The notes under the pieces are model-generated. The model worked only from the letters and a program-made list of their open reading frames with translations, made no database searches and was not told the origin of the DNA. From Microbacterium sp. Clip185 (GTDB taxonomy: Bacteria; Actinomycetota; Actinomycetes; Actinomycetales; Microbacteriaceae), in assembly GCF_028743715.1 (NCBI RefSeq), contig NZ_CP117996.1, positions 558,001 to 622,000 of the forward strand: a DNA stretch of 64,000 nucleotides, in the 5' to 3' direction. Below are positions 1-9,374 of the stretch, piece by piece; within the stretch, counting starts at the first letter, position 1, and every line of letters starts with the position of its first letter. Position numbers and translations under genes: made by a program.

Positions 1-417
1 GTCTCGGCGATCGAGCGGCTGCGTCTCGCCGAGGCGAGTCTGAGCCGGCGTCGCCAGACCGCCTGCGGCCCGAGCGAGAACGCGCGCGCCGCAATGCGTC
101 TGATCCTCGAACGCGCGGATGCGGGGGAGGATCTGACTCCCGGCGACATCGCGGAGCACCTGGGCGTCTCGCCCGCGGCGGTCAGCGGCATCCTCGACAA
201 GCTTCACGCCGGCGGGCTGGTGGCCTTCCGGACCAATCCCGATGATCGGCGCAGCAAGCTCGTCGTGCCCTTCGACCGCGACACGGACATCGACGACCTC
301 GACCCGGTGGGAGCCCGCATCCGTCAGGCGGTCGGCGAACTCGACCCCGAGGTGTCGGCCGCCGTGGTGCAGTTGATGGAGAAGATCACGCAGGCTGTCG
401 ATGCGGAGTGTCGCTGA
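1..417 (+). CDS. MarR-family transcriptional regulator (5' end outside window)
   Basis: The frame is open from base 1, so the start lies before the window; 138 codons are visible. A winged helix-turn-helix is clear: the stretch PGDIAEHLGVSPAAVSGILD (bases about 139-198) is the HTH and NPDDRRSKLV the wing, as in MarR proteins that sense phenolics, oxidants or drugs. The last 32 bases overlap the end of the convergent DUF7882 gene. Its target is unknown; AT-rich repeats at 737-766 are a candidate operator. Family call is firm; ligand is not readable. Confidence 0.85.
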   Translation, partial: VSAIERLRLAEASLSRRRQTACGPSENARAAMRLILERADAGEDLTPGDIAEHLGVSPAAVSGILDKLHAGGLVAFRTNPDDRRSKLVVPFDRDTDIDDLDPVGARIRQAVGELDPEVSAAVVQLMEKITQAVDAECR

Positions 418-709
418 CAGCGGGCTCCGGCGAGAGCGTGAGTCCGTTCGGTCCGTTGGCCTCCGCCATCATGGCGTCGAGCCATTCCCTGTTGAGCGCG
501 GGGTTACGGCTGCCGTAGAAGGAGAAGACGAGCGAGATCGACGGGTGCACCCAGAGGCTGCGCGTGCCGATGCCGCTCGTGTCCGCGAGGTGCAGCAGGA
601 AGGGTTCTCCGCGCCGCAGCTTGTTCATGAAGACGAGGCGCAGATGCGCGAGGGCTCGGTCATCGATGTCGAAAGACTGGCTCCCTCCGTCGTAAAGCAA
701 TTGGCCCAT
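386..709 (-). CDS. DUF7882 family small protein
   Basis: A 107-residue protein with the marks of the Microbacteriaceae DUF7882 family: MGQLLYDG start, DDRALAHLRLVFMNKLRRGE, a central SLWVHPSISLVF and FYGSRNPALNREWLDAMM. Such proteins are small, soluble and often mis-annotated as DNA ligase fragments; the function is unknown. Its 3' end runs 32 bases into the convergent MarR gene, so the two transcripts would be antisense there. Upstream lie three TTAACTA repeats. Family confidence is high; role is not known. Confidence 0.85.
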   Translation of the reverse strand: MGQLLYDGGSQSFDIDDRALAHLRLVFMNKLRRGEPFLLHLADTSGIGTRSLWVHPSISLVFSFYGSRNPALNREWLDAMMAEANGPNGLTLSPEPAVSDTPHRQPA

Positions 710-736
710 TGCCCTAAGGTAACCCCGGGGGCGCGC

Positions 737-766
737 TTAACTAATTCCGTTTAACTAGCTTAACTA
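737..766 (-). promoter_or_regulatory. Three TTAACTA direct repeats, candidate operator/promoter of the DUF7882 gene
   Basis: TTAACTA occurs at 737-743, 751-757 and 760-766, an AT-rich island in a GC-rich genome, 28-57 bases upstream of the DUF7882 start. The third copy includes the stop codon of the DUF6328 gene. AT-rich repeats next to a MarR gene suggest a MarR or other repressor site; this is inference. Confidence 0.45.
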
Positions 767-1257
767 CTTTGGGTATCATGCCGGAACCGGCGGGGGAGCA
801 CGACCCAGAGTCCCACAACCAGCACCGCGCCCACGATGAGTGCCACCGCTCCGGCCGTCCGGCCGAGGACGACGTCCACGATGAGGGCCGTGACGCCGAT
901 GCTGAGCAGGGCGATGACAGCGAGGTCCACCGCGATGATCTGTGCGGCGACGCGTACGAGGGCGGGCTTCATCCGGCGGGCGAAGACGGTGCGGTGCAGG
1001 GTGACGGGAGCCAGTGCGAGAAGCGTCGAGAGGCCGGCGAGCACGACGAGCGCGATGTAGAGCGCGACCTGCACGCCGTCGAGGTCGGCGAAGCGGGGCT
1101 GGAAGGCGACGGCGAGCAGGAATCCGGTGAGGATCTGGGTGCCCGTCTGCATCACGCGAAGCTCCTGCATGAGCTCGTCCCAGTTGCGATCCGCCCGTTC
1201 GTTCGCGCTCTCGTCGCGGCCGTCTCCCGGTACGGCATCCCGTGGTTGCTCCAACAT
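760..1257 (-). CDS. DUF6328 family membrane protein
   Basis: A 165-residue protein. The N-terminal cytoplasmic part carries NWDELMQELRVMQTGTQILT, the signature of DUF6328, followed by four hydrophobic segments (roughly residues 43-60, 66-88, 105-128 and 135-155) with short loops. An excellent Shine-Dalgarno (AGGAGG, 5 bases before the ATG) fixes the start. Function unknown. It reads toward the DUF7882 gene, and its stop codon sits in the TTAACTA repeat block, so read-through expression of DUF7882 is possible. Confidence 0.85.
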   Translation of the reverse strand: MLEQPRDAVPGDGRDESANERADRNWDELMQELRVMQTGTQILTGFLLAVAFQPRFADLDGVQVALYIALVVLAGLSTLLALAPVTLHRTVFARRMKPALVRVAAQIIAVDLAVIALLSIGVTALIVDVVLGRTAGAVALIVGAVLVVGLWVVLPRRFRHDTQSS

Positions 1258-1364
1258 GTCGCCTCCTCTGTGCCTCCCGTGACTAGCAGATCGATTCTTC
1301 GGCTGCCAGGGGCACCCGGGTGTCGGAGGTTCGACGCAGAATCTCGGATGTGGAAGCTCACACG

Positions 1365-1589
1365 ATGATCCAGCGGATGCCCGACGCGGCGCCGCGGGCG
1401 CTGTGGGTGCAGGTCGAGCATGGTCTCCACGTCGCCAGCACCGTGTCCGCGTTCGTCGGCACCGTCACCGAGACGGCGAACGGCTTCGAGGCCGTGGACG
1501 GGCTCGGCACCTGCCGGGGCGTCTTCGCAAGTCTCGACGACGCCAAGGCCGTGCTCGAAGCCGCAGCCTCCGCCGACGCGGTGCTCTGA
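1365..1589 (+). CDS. Small hypothetical protein
   Basis: A 74-residue protein starting MIQRMPDAAPRALWVQVE. I chose the ATG at 1365 because GGAAG lies 8 bases before it; an in-frame GTG at 1320 has no such site and would add 15 residues. The sequence WVQVEHGLHVASTVSAFVGTV looks like a small beta-rich fold, then a helix with FASLDDAKAVLEAA. No membrane segment or known catalytic motif. It ends four bases before the convergent YbjQ-like gene. I do not recognise a function. Confidence 0.65.
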   Translation: MIQRMPDAAPRALWVQVEHGLHVASTVSAFVGTVTETANGFEAVDGLGTCRGVFASLDDAKAVLEAAASADAVL

Positions 1590-1593
1590 CGCG

Positions 1594-1911
1594 TCAGGCG
1601 ATCGTCACCGCGGTGCCGTAGGCGCAGACCTCCACGCCACCGGTGTCGCCGTAGTCGTTCGTCTCGAACCGGAACGCGACGACCGCATTCGCGCCCTTCT
1701 GCTGCGCCTCCGCGGCGAGGCGTGACAGGGCCTCGGTGCGGGTCTCCTGCAGCAGCTCGGTGATGCCCTTCAACTCGCCGCCGGCGAGAGCCTTGAAAGA
1801 CGCGCCGATGTTCGAGCCGATATGGCGCGAGCGCACGGTGAGGCCGAAGACCTCGCCGTGCACCTCGGTGATCGTGCGGCCGGGGATGTCGTTCGTCGTG
1901 ACGATGATCAT
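1594..1911 (-). CDS. YbjQ/UPF0145 family heavy-metal-binding-domain protein
   Basis: A 105-residue protein, the usual length of the YbjQ (UPF0145) family. It starts MIIVTTNDIPGRTITEVHGEV and has the conserved SRHIGSNIGASFKALAGGEL and GANAVVAFRFETND blocks. Members form pentameric rings of unknown role; metal binding is only proposed. The ATG at 1911 is preceded at 7 bases by TAGGGT, which looks like a -10 box of a leaderless transcript. Upstream frame extension to 2028 lacks family similarity and is rejected. Confidence 0.88.
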   Translation of the reverse strand: MIIVTTNDIPGRTITEVHGEVFGLTVRSRHIGSNIGASFKALAGGELKGITELLQETRTEALSRLAAEAQQKGANAVVAFRFETNDYGDTGGVEVCAYGTAVTIA

Positions 1912-2118
1912 GCGCCACACCCTAGGGCAGGCCCTCCCGCATCCGACAGGGTCCTCGGCGCGCCGCGCGGCGGGGTGAGCAGGGTGTGAGGATCCGCCGG
2001 ACGGGCGTTCGGATTCCGTTAGGACCACGGGATCCGGCCCACGCAGGGCGTTCGATCGACGAGTGCCCCGAGTGGGGCGCCCGCGCCGACCGCGCGGCGT
2101 GTTCTCTGGAGAGTCCCC

Positions 2119-2259
2119 GTGCTCGATCTCGTCTACGTTCTCGCGACGCTCGCGCTGTTCGCGCTCGTCGCCCTCGTGCTGAAGGGGGTCGACGCACTGC
2201 AGGCGGGCGACCGTGCGTCCACCCGCCCGGCCGCCACCGCCCGGAGCGAGCGCTCATGA
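2119..2259 (+). CDS. 46-residue membrane peptide at the head of the kdp operon
   Basis: GTG start after GGAGAG (spacing 5). The peptide begins [20 protein letters not shown], one transmembrane helix, and ends in a polar tail rich in Arg/Ala. Its TGA overlaps the kdpF ATG in an ATGA junction, so the two are probably translationally coupled. Small membrane peptides at this position occur in other actinobacterial kdp operons, but no role is established. It may assist assembly or stability of the Kdp complex (inference). Confidence 0.7.
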   Translation: MLDLVYVLATLALFALVALVLKGVDALQAGDRASTRPAATARSERS

Positions 2260-2345
2260 TCGTCATCTCCCTCGTGGCCGCGGCCCTCGCCGTCGCCGCC
2301 GTCGTCTACCTCGTGATCGCGCTCGTGCGCCCGGAGAAGTTCTGA
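2256..2345 (+). CDS. kdpF: KdpF, small subunit of the potassium-transporting ATPase
   Basis: 29 residues: a single transmembrane helix ([20 protein letters not shown]) ending in RPEKF, the hallmark of KdpF, which stabilises the KdpABC complex in the membrane. The stop codon overlaps the kdpA start by one base (TGATG). Position directly before kdpA is the standard one. Confidence 0.93.
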   Translation: MIVISLVAAALAVAAVVYLVIALVRPEKF

Positions 2346-4027
2346 TGGATGCGGAGTCGATCACCTTCGGCATCCTCCAGATCGCGACCCTGCTGCTGGC
2401 TCTGGGGCTCGCCTATCGGCCGCTCGGGGACCTCATCGCCTTCGTCTTCACCTCGCCCCGCCACGCGCGCATCGAACGCGGCGTCTACCGTGTGATCGGT
2501 GTCGACGCGGACGCGGAGCAGAGCTGGCAGGCCTACGCGCGCGGCGTGCTGATCTTCTCCGCGGCCGGCGTGCTGCTGGTCTACCTCCTGCAGCGCACGC
2601 AGCAGTTCCTCCCGTACGCACTGGGCCTTCCCGCGGTGCCGGAGGGGCTCGCTTTCAACACCGCCGTCTCCTTCGTGACCAACACGAACTGGCAGTCCTA
2701 CTCGCCCGAAGCCACCCTCGGCTACACCGTGCAGTTCGCGGGACTGGCCGTGCAGAACTTCCTCTCCGCCGCCGTCGGGCTCGCGGTCGCCATCGCGCTC
2801 GTGCGCGGCTTCGCGCGGCGCGGCTCCGCAACGATCGGGAACTTCTGGGTCGATCTCGTTCGCGGTGTCGGCCGCATCCTCCTTCCCCTCGCGGTCGTCG
2901 CAGCGATCGTGCTCATCATCGGCGGCGTCGTGCAGAACGTCGCGGGGTTCACCCCCGTCGACACGATCAGCGGCGCGGTGCAGAACCTGCCCGGCGGTCC
3001 CGTCGCCTCCCAGGAAGCGATCAAGGAGCTCGGCACCAACGGCGGCGGCTTCTTCAACGCCAACTCCGCGCATCCGTTCGAGAACCCGACACCGTGGACC
3101 AATCTCTTCGAGATCTTCTTGATGCTCGTGATCCCCGTGTCGCTGCCCCGCGCCTTCGGTCGGATGGTGGGCGACAACCGTCAGGGCTACGCGATCCTCG
3201 CGGTGATGGGGACGCTCTTCGCGGTGTCGCTGTCGCTGCTGACCTGGTTCGAGGTACAGGGCTTCGGCAGCGCGCCGCAGCTGGCCGGCGGTGCGATGGA
3301 GGGCAAGGAGACCCGGTTCGGCATCTGGGCCTCCACCCTGTTCGCCACCTCCACGACCACCACCTCCACCGGTGCCGTCAACTCGATGCACGACTCGTAC
3401 ACGGCCGGCGGCGGAGCCATGACCATGATCAACATGATGCTCGGCGAGGTCGCGCCAGGCGGTGTCGGATCGGGTCTGTACGGGATGCTGATCCTCGCCG
3501 TCATCGCGGTGTTCATCGGCGGACTGCTGGTGGGTCGCACCCCCGAATACCTCGGCAAGAAGATCGGTCCCAGCGAGATCAAGCTCGCGAGCCTGTACAT
3601 CCTCGTGACCCCCGTGCTCGTGCTCGCCGGAACCGCTCTGAGCTTCGCGGTGCCGGGCGTGCGCGACGACGTCGAGTCCACCTCGATCCTCAACCCCGGA
3701 CTGCACGGCTTCAGCGAGGTGCTCTACGCGTTCACCTCCGCGGCCAACAACAACGGTTCGGCGTTCGCCGGGCTCACCGCGAACACCCCGTGGCTGAACA
3801 CCGCGCTCGGCATCGTGATGCTGCTCGGGCGCTTCATCCCGATCGTGCTGGTGCTGGCGCTCGCGGGCTCGCTCGCCGCGCAGGAGCGCATCCCCGGCAC
3901 CTCCGGCACCCTCCCGACTCACCGGCCGCAGTTCGTCGGCCTCCTCCTGGTCGTGAGCGTGCTCATCACCGCACTCACCTATTTCCCCGTTCTCACGCTG
4001 GGTCCCCTGGCGGAAGGGCTTCTGTGA
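2345..4027 (+). CDS. kdpA: KdpA, potassium-binding and translocating subunit of Kdp ATPase
   Basis: 560 residues, typical for KdpA, a ten-helix channel-like subunit of the high-affinity ATP-driven K+ importer. The four selectivity loops are visible: [46 protein letters not shown] and [14 protein letters not shown]. The ATG at 2345 overlaps the kdpF stop; a longer upstream extension of the frame reads through kdpF and is not plausible. It overlaps kdpB by four bases (GTGA), so subunits are made from one transcript. Confidence 0.98.
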   Translation: MDAESITFGILQIATLLLALGLAYRPLGDLIAFVFTSPRHARIERGVYRVIGVDADAEQSWQAYARGVLIFSAAGVLLVYLLQRTQQFLPYALGLPAVPEGLAFNTAVSFVTNTNWQSYSPEATLGYTVQFAGLAVQNFLSAAVGLAVAIALVRGFARRGSATIGNFWVDLVRGVGRILLPLAVVAAIVLIIGGVVQNVAGFTPVDTISGAVQNLPGGPVASQEAIKELGTNGGGFFNANSAHPFENPTPWTNLFEIFLMLVIPVSLPRAFGRMVGDNRQGYAILAVMGTLFAVSLSLLTWFEVQGFGSAPQLAGGAMEGKETRFGIWASTLFATSTTTTSTGAVNSMHDSYTAGGGAMTMINMMLGEVAPGGVGSGLYGMLILAVIAVFIGGLLVGRTPEYLGKKIGPSEIKLASLYILVTPVLVLAGTALSFAVPGVRDDVESTSILNPGLHGFSEVLYAFTSAANNNGSAFAGLTANTPWLNTALGIVMLLGRFIPIVLVLALAGSLAAQERIPGTSGTLPTHRPQFVGLLLVVSVLITALTYFPVLTLGPLAEGLL

Positions 4028-6198
4028 CCTTGTCCCGACTTCCCGCATCCCCCGATCTCGTCGAGCCGGCCGAACCCGCGCCATCGGGTGCCGCACACGG
4101 CGCCCGCCGCGCATTCGGCGCGGCGCAGATCGCCGAGGCGCTGCCCGGCGCGCTCGCCAAGCTCAACCCCGCAGCGCTGTGGCGCAACCCCGTCATGTTC
4201 CTCGTGTGGGTGGGAGCGGCGCTCACGACCGTCATCGCGATCGCGGAGCCCTTCCTCGGCGGCCCCGAGAGCACGGGCGGCTCGCCCGTGCCGTTCGGCT
4301 TCACGTGGGGCATCGCTCTCTGGCTGTGGCTGACCGTGATCTTCGCGAACCTCGCCGAGGCCGTCGCCGAGGGGCGCGGCAAGGCGCAGGCGCAGGCGCT
4401 GCGCTCGACACGCACGAGCACGATGGCGCGGCGCCTGCTCGCCTACGACCCCGAACGCGACCGTGCGGCCGAGAAGACGGCGACGACCCAGGTGGCCTCC
4501 AGCGAGCTGACCCTCGGCGACGTCGTCGTGGTCTCGGCGGGTGAGCTCATCCCCGGCGACGGCGACATCGTGTGGGGCATCGCGACCGTCGACGAGTCCG
4601 CCATCACGGGCGAATCGGCGCCCGTCGTGCGCGAATCCGGCGGCGACCGCAGCGCCGTCACCGGCGGCACGCGCGTGCTCAGCGACCGCATCGTCGTGCG
4701 CATCACCTCACGCCCCGGCGAGACCTTCGTCGACCGCATGATCGCGCTCGTCGAGGGCGCCTCGCGTCAGAAGACGCCCAACGAGATCGCCCTCAACATC
4801 CTGCTGGCGAGCCTGTCGATCGTCTTCGTGGTGGTCGTTCTCACGCTGAACCCGATCGCCTCCTACGCCGCGGCCCCCGTCTCGGTGCCGGTGCTCGTGG
4901 CACTGCTCGTCTGCCTGATTCCGACCACGATCGGAGCCCTCCTCTCCGCGATCGGCATCGCCGGCATGGACCGTCTCGTGCAGCGAAACGTGCTCGCGAT
5001 GTCGGGCCGTGCCGTCGAAGCGGCCGGCGACGTCACGACGCTGCTGCTGGACAAGACCGGCACGATCACCTACGGCAACCGCCGCGCGACCGCGTTCGTT
5101 GCGCTACCGCAGGTCGAGGCCGAGGAACTGGCCCGTACGGCCGCGCTCTCCTCGCTCGCCGACCCGACCCCCGAGGGCACCTCCGTCGTCGACCTCGCGC
5201 GCACGCAGGGCATCGACGCCGTCGAACCCGAGGGTGCGGTCGTCGTGCCCTTCACCGCGCAGACCCGGATGAGCGGGCTCGACCTCCCCGACGGCACCCG
5301 CATCCGCAAGGGCGCCGGTTCCGCGATCATCGCGTGGGTCGAGTCGGAGGGGAGCACGATCGCCACGGCGACCAGGGCTCAGCTGACCAGCGAGGTCGAG
5401 GCGATCTCCTCCGCCGGCGGCACCCCGCTCGTCGTCGCCGTGGCGGATGCGGCCGGCGCCCGCATCCTGGGCGTCATCCACCTCAAGGACATCGTCAAGG
5501 AGGGACTGCGCGAACGCTTCGACGAGCTGCGCGCCATGGGCATCCGCACCGTGATGATCACGGGCGACAACCCCCTGACCGCCCGGGCGATCGCCGCCGA
5601 GGCCGGTGTCGACGACTACCTCGCCGAGGCCACCCCCGAGGACAAGCTGGCCCTCATCCGCAAGGAGCAGGCCGGCGGCAACCTCGTCGCCATGACCGGT
5701 GACGGCACGAACGACGCGCCCGCTCTCGCGCAGGCGGATGTGGGCGTCGCGATGAACACGGGCACGTCGGCCGCGAAGGAGGCCGGCAACATGGTCGACC
5801 TCGACAGCGACCCGACCAAGCTCATCGACATCGTCCGCATCGGCAAGCAGTTGCTCATCACTCGCGGCGCCCTCACCACGTTCTCGCTCGCGAACGACGT
5901 CGCGAAGTACTTCGCGATCATCCCCGCGATGTTCATGGGCGTCTTCCCGGGGTTGGCGGCGTTGAACATCATGCAGCTCAGCTCGCCGGCATCCGCCGTC
6001 ACGAGCGCAATCATCTTCAACGCCATCGTGATCGTGTTCCTCATCCCGCTCGCCCTGCGCGGCGTGACCTACCGTCCCGCATCCGCGTCGCAGGTGCTCA
6101 GCCGCAACCTCCTCATCTACGGACTCGGCGGCGTCATCGCCCCGTTCATCGGCATCAAGCTCATCGACCTGCTCGTGAGCCTCATCCCGGGCTTCTGA
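4024..6198 (+). CDS. kdpB: KdpB, P-type ATPase subunit of the potassium importer
   Basis: 724 residues from the GTG that overlaps the kdpA stop. It has the P-type ATPase set: TGES dephosphorylation loop at about 195-198, phosphorylation site DKTGT with Asp343, and GDGTNDAP at about 559-566. The N-terminal 40 residues are a variable cytoplasmic leader rich in Ala/Pro. It hydrolyses ATP to drive K+ through KdpA. kdpC follows after 20 bases with its own GGAG site. Confidence 0.98.
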   Translation: MTLSRLPASPDLVEPAEPAPSGAAHGARRAFGAAQIAEALPGALAKLNPAALWRNPVMFLVWVGAALTTVIAIAEPFLGGPESTGGSPVPFGFTWGIALWLWLTVIFANLAEAVAEGRGKAQAQALRSTRTSTMARRLLAYDPERDRAAEKTATTQVASSELTLGDVVVVSAGELIPGDGDIVWGIATVDESAITGESAPVVRESGGDRSAVTGGTRVLSDRIVVRITSRPGETFVDRMIALVEGASRQKTPNEIALNILLASLSIVFVVVVLTLNPIASYAAAPVSVPVLVALLVCLIPTTIGALLSAIGIAGMDRLVQRNVLAMSGRAVEAAGDVTTLLLDKTGTITYGNRRATAFVALPQVEAEELARTAALSSLADPTPEGTSVVDLARTQGIDAVEPEGAVVVPFTAQTRMSGLDLPDGTRIRKGAGSAIIAWVESEGSTIATATRAQLTSEVEAISSAGGTPLVVAVADAAGARILGVIHLKDIVKEGLRERFDELRAMGIRTVMITGDNPLTARAIAAEAGVDDYLAEATPEDKLALIRKEQAGGNLVAMTGDGTNDAPALAQADVGVAMNTGTSAAKEAGNMVDLDSDPTKLIDIVRIGKQLLITRGALTTFSLANDVAKYFAIIPAMFMGVFPGLAALNIMQLSSPASAVTSAIIFNAIVIVFLIPLALRGVTYRPASASQVLSRNLLIYGLGGVIAPFIGIKLIDLLVSLIPGF

Positions 6199-6218
6199 GC
6201 CCCTCTGGAGACGACACC

Positions 6219-6827
6219 ATGTCCCTTCGTTCCGCCCTCCGCCAGTCCGGCGTCGCCGTGCGCACCATGCTCGCGGCGACTCTCGTGCTCGGCATCGGCT
6301 ACACCGCCCTCATCACGGGTATCGGCCAGCTCGCCCTGCCGGCGCAGGCGAACGGCTCGCGCGTGACGGATGCCGCCGGCACGGTCGTCGGCAGCGCGCT
6401 GATCGGTCAGTCGTTCACAGATGCCGACGGCGCCGCCCTGCCGCAGTACTTCCAGTCGCGGCCCTCCGCCGCCGGTGACGGCTACGACCCGGCCGCATCG
6501 TCCGGCTCCAACCTGGGGCCCGAGAACCCCGACCTGCTCGCCTCGATCGCCGAGCGCCGGCAGGCGGTCGCCGAGCTGGAGGGCGTCGACCCCGCATCCG
6601 TGCCGGTCGATGCGCTCACCGCATCCGGGTCCGGACTCGACCCGCACATCAGCCCCGCCTACGCCGATCTGCAGGTGGCCCGCGTCGCCCGCGCGCGCGG
6701 ACTCGACGAGGGGGAGGTGCGCCAGCTCGTGGCGGCGCACACCACAGGTTCCGACCTCGGCTACCTGGGCGAGCCGCGGGTGAACGTGCTCGAGCTGAAC
6801 CTCGCCCTCGACGCCCTGAATCGGTGA
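6219..6827 (+). CDS. kdpC: KdpC, accessory subunit of the potassium importer
   Basis: 202 residues: one N-terminal transmembrane helix (about 15-38) and a periplasmic-side domain with the KdpC motifs SLIGQ-like SALIGQSFTD, QYFQSRPSA, SGSNLGPENP and DPHISPAYADLQVARVA. KdpC holds the KdpA-KdpB complex together. The GGAG site 12 bases before the ATG supports the start. Slightly variable loop lengths but no missing motif. Confidence 0.97.
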   Translation: MSLRSALRQSGVAVRTMLAATLVLGIGYTALITGIGQLALPAQANGSRVTDAAGTVVGSALIGQSFTDADGAALPQYFQSRPSAAGDGYDPAASSGSNLGPENPDLLASIAERRQAVAELEGVDPASVPVDALTASGSGLDPHISPAYADLQVARVARARGLDEGEVRQLVAAHTTGSDLGYLGEPRVNVLELNLALDALNR

Positions 6828-6860
6828 GGCGGGCTCGCTGGCGGAGATTAGGGTGAGGGC

Positions 6861-9374
6861 ATGAAGCGCGGGAAGCTGCGCGTGCTGCTGGGCGCGGCGC
6901 CGGGCGTCGGCAAGACCTTCCAGATGCTGCGCGAGGGAACCAGGCTCGCCCAGGAGGGCAGCGACGTCGTCATCGCCGTCGTGGAGACCCACGGGCGGGC
7001 CGCCACCGCGCAGCAGGCAGAGGCGCTCGCGCAGATCCCCCGCCGGCGGTGGGCGCATCGCGGCGTGGAGCTCGACGAGATGGATCTGGATGCGGTCATC
7101 GAGCGGCATCCGGATGTCGCCCTCATCGACGAGCTCGCCCACACCAACGCCCCCGGATCGCGCAACGAGAAGCGCTGGCAGGACGTCGAGGAGGTGCTCG
7201 CGGCGGGCATCGACGTGATCACCACGGTCAACGTGCAGCACATCGCCTCGCTGGGCGATGTGGTGGAGCAGATCACGGGCGTCGCCCAGCGCGAGACCGT
7301 CCCCGACACGGTCGTGCGCGGGGCGGACCAGGTGGAGGTCGTCGACCTGGCGCCCCAGTCGCTGCGCGACCGGCTCTCGGCGGGGCTCGTCTATCCCGCC
7401 GAGCGGGTGGATGCGGCGCTGTCCAACTACTTCCGCCTCGGCAACCTCACGGCGCTTCGCGAGCTCGCCCTGCTGTGGCTCGCCGACGAGGTCGACAGCG
7501 CTCTCAACGACTACCGGAGTGCGAACGGCATCCGGGGCACGTGGCAGACGCGCGAGCGGGTGGTGGTCGCTCTCACCGGGGGCCCGGAGGGGGAGACTCT
7601 CCTCCGTCGCGGCGCCCGGATCGCGGCGCGCTCGGCCGGCGGCGAGCTGCTGGCGGTGCATGTCTCCAGCGCCGAGGGGCTGCGCCGCGCGACACCGGGC
7701 GCGCTCGCACAGCAGCGCGCGTTGGTCGAATCGCTCGGCGGCACCTACCACCAGCTCGTCGGCGACGACGTCCCGCGCGCCCTCGTCGACTTCGCGCGCT
7801 CGGTCAACGCGAGCCAGCTCGTCATCGGCGTCAGCCGCCGCTCCCGATGGGCAGCAGCCGTCACCGGTCCCGGCATCGGGGCCACCGTCATCCGGCTCTC
7901 GGGTGATATCGACGTGCACATCGTGAGCCACGCGGCCGCTGCCGGCGGACGGATGCGGCTGCCCTCTGTGCAGCGCGGAGCGCTGAGCGTGAAGCGCCGC
8001 ATCCTCGGCTTCGTGATCGCACTGACCGCCGGTCCTTTGCTCTCCGCGCTGCTGTTCGCCTTCCGCAGCGACGAGTCCATCACCTCCGACGTGCTCGCCT
8101 TCCAACTGCTCGTGGTGGTGGTCGCTCTCGTGGGCGGCATCTGGCCCGCGCTGTTCGCCGCGGTCCTATCGGGGCTGACACTGGACTTCCTCTTCGTCGC
8201 GCCGACCTTCACCGTGTCGATCGCGCATCCGCTGCACGCACTCGCCCTCGGGCTGTATGTCGTGATCGCGATCCTCGTCAGCTACATCGTCGACCAGGCC
8301 GCCCGCCGCACCCGCCGTGCGGAACGAGCCGCGGCCGAATCCGAGCTGCTGGCCACCGTGGCGGGCTCCGTGCTGCGCGGCGAGAGCGCCGTACCCGCCC
8401 TCATCACGCGCACCCGCGAGGCGTTCGGACTCGCGGGGGTGCGCCTCGTCGCCGCCGACGGCGAGGTCATCGCGACCGATGGCGAACCGGTGCGCGGCGG
8501 TGACTTCACCACGCTCCCCGTCGGTGACGCGGTGCTCGAGCTGCACGGACCCGACCCGGATGCGTCGGCCCGCCGCCTGTTGGAGGTGATCGTCGCGCAG
8601 CTCGCCGCCGCCCTCGAGCACACCGACCTGTCGGCGGCGGCGCGAGAGGTCGATGCGCTCGCCGCCACCGATCAGGTGCGTACCGCCCTGCTCTCCGCGG
8701 TCAGTCACGACCTCCGTCGCCCGCTGGCCGCCGCCGTCGCGGCCATCGGGGGCCTCCGAGCCGCGGGGGCGCACATGAGTCCCGCCGATCGGCGGGAGCT
8801 GCTCGATACCGCGGAGGAGAGCCTCGCGACCCTGTCGACGCTCGTGACCGACCTGCTCGACGTGAGCCGGGTGGAGGCCGGCGTGCTCGCGGTCGCGCTC
8901 GCGCCGGTGGACGCCGCCGGCTCCGTCCTCGCCGCTCTCGACGAACTGGGACTCGGTCCCGACCGGGTCGAGCTCGCGCTCGACCCGGCCCTGCCCGCGC
9001 TCGCCGCCGATCCCGTGCTGCTGCAGCGCGTGATCGTCAACGTGCTCGCGAACGCCGCGCGCCACTCGCCGCCCGATGCGCGGGTGCGGGTGGCGACCAG
9101 CAGCCTCGGCGAACGGGCCGAGATCCGCATCGTCGACCGCGGCGAGGGGGTACCGGCGGAGCGTCGGGACGACATGTTCGCGCCCTTCCAGCGTCTCGGC
9201 GACACCGACAACACGGTCGGTCTCGGCCTCGGGCTCGCGCTGTCGCGGGGGTTCGCCGAGGGAATGGGCGGCACACTCACCGCGGAGGACACGCCCGGCG
9301 GCGGGCTCACGATGGTCGTCTCGCTCCGGCTCTGGCCAGCGGATGCGGCATCCGAGGGGAGGATGGGCTCGTGA
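6861..9374 (+). CDS. kdpD: KdpD, sensor histidine kinase for potassium/turgor
   Basis: 837 residues. Order: KdpD N-terminal domain with Walker A GAAPGVGKT (11-19) and LIDELAHTNAPGS (88-100); a universal-stress-like domain (about 230-360); four membrane segments of the DUF4118 type (about 375-480); a short GAF-like region; HisKA with SHDLRRPL and phospho-acceptor His616; HATPase ending GLGLALSRGF. It senses K+ limitation and phosphorylates KdpE. TAGGGT six bases before the ATG could start a leaderless transcript, so kdpDE may also be made alone. It overlaps kdpE by four bases. Confidence 0.97.
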   Translation: MKRGKLRVLLGAAPGVGKTFQMLREGTRLAQEGSDVVIAVVETHGRAATAQQAEALAQIPRRRWAHRGVELDEMDLDAVIERHPDVALIDELAHTNAPGSRNEKRWQDVEEVLAAGIDVITTVNVQHIASLGDVVEQITGVAQRETVPDTVVRGADQVEVVDLAPQSLRDRLSAGLVYPAERVDAALSNYFRLGNLTALRELALLWLADEVDSALNDYRSANGIRGTWQTRERVVVALTGGPEGETLLRRGARIAARSAGGELLAVHVSSAEGLRRATPGALAQQRALVESLGGTYHQLVGDDVPRALVDFARSVNASQLVIGVSRRSRWAAAVTGPGIGATVIRLSGDIDVHIVSHAAAAGGRMRLPSVQRGALSVKRRILGFVIALTAGPLLSALLFAFRSDESITSDVLAFQLLVVVVALVGGIWPALFAAVLSGLTLDFLFVAPTFTVSIAHPLHALALGLYVVIAILVSYIVDQAARRTRRAERAAAESELLATVAGSVLRGESAVPALITRTREAFGLAGVRLVAADGEVIATDGEPVRGGDFTTLPVGDAVLELHGPDPDASARRLLEVIVAQLAAALEHTDLSAAAREVDALAATDQVRTALLSAVSHDLRRPLAAAVAAIGGLRAAGAHMSPADRRELLDTAEESLATLSTLVTDLLDVSRVEAGVLAVALAPVDAAGSVLAALDELGLGPDRVELALDPALPALAADPVLLQRVIVNVLANAARHSPPDARVRVATSSLGERAEIRIVDRGEGVPAERRDDMFAPFQRLGDTDNTVGLGLGLALSRGFAEGMGGTLTAEDTPGGGLTMVVSLRLWPADAASEGRMGS

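Noticed and set aside
1950-2027. A tRNA-like stretch: GGTCCT and AGGACC 77 bases apart, a TTCGGAT loop in the T-loop position and a T at position 33
   Set aside because: The T, anticodon and D stems do not pair (two or fewer Watson-Crick pairs in most), so it is not a functional tRNA; at best a decayed relic.
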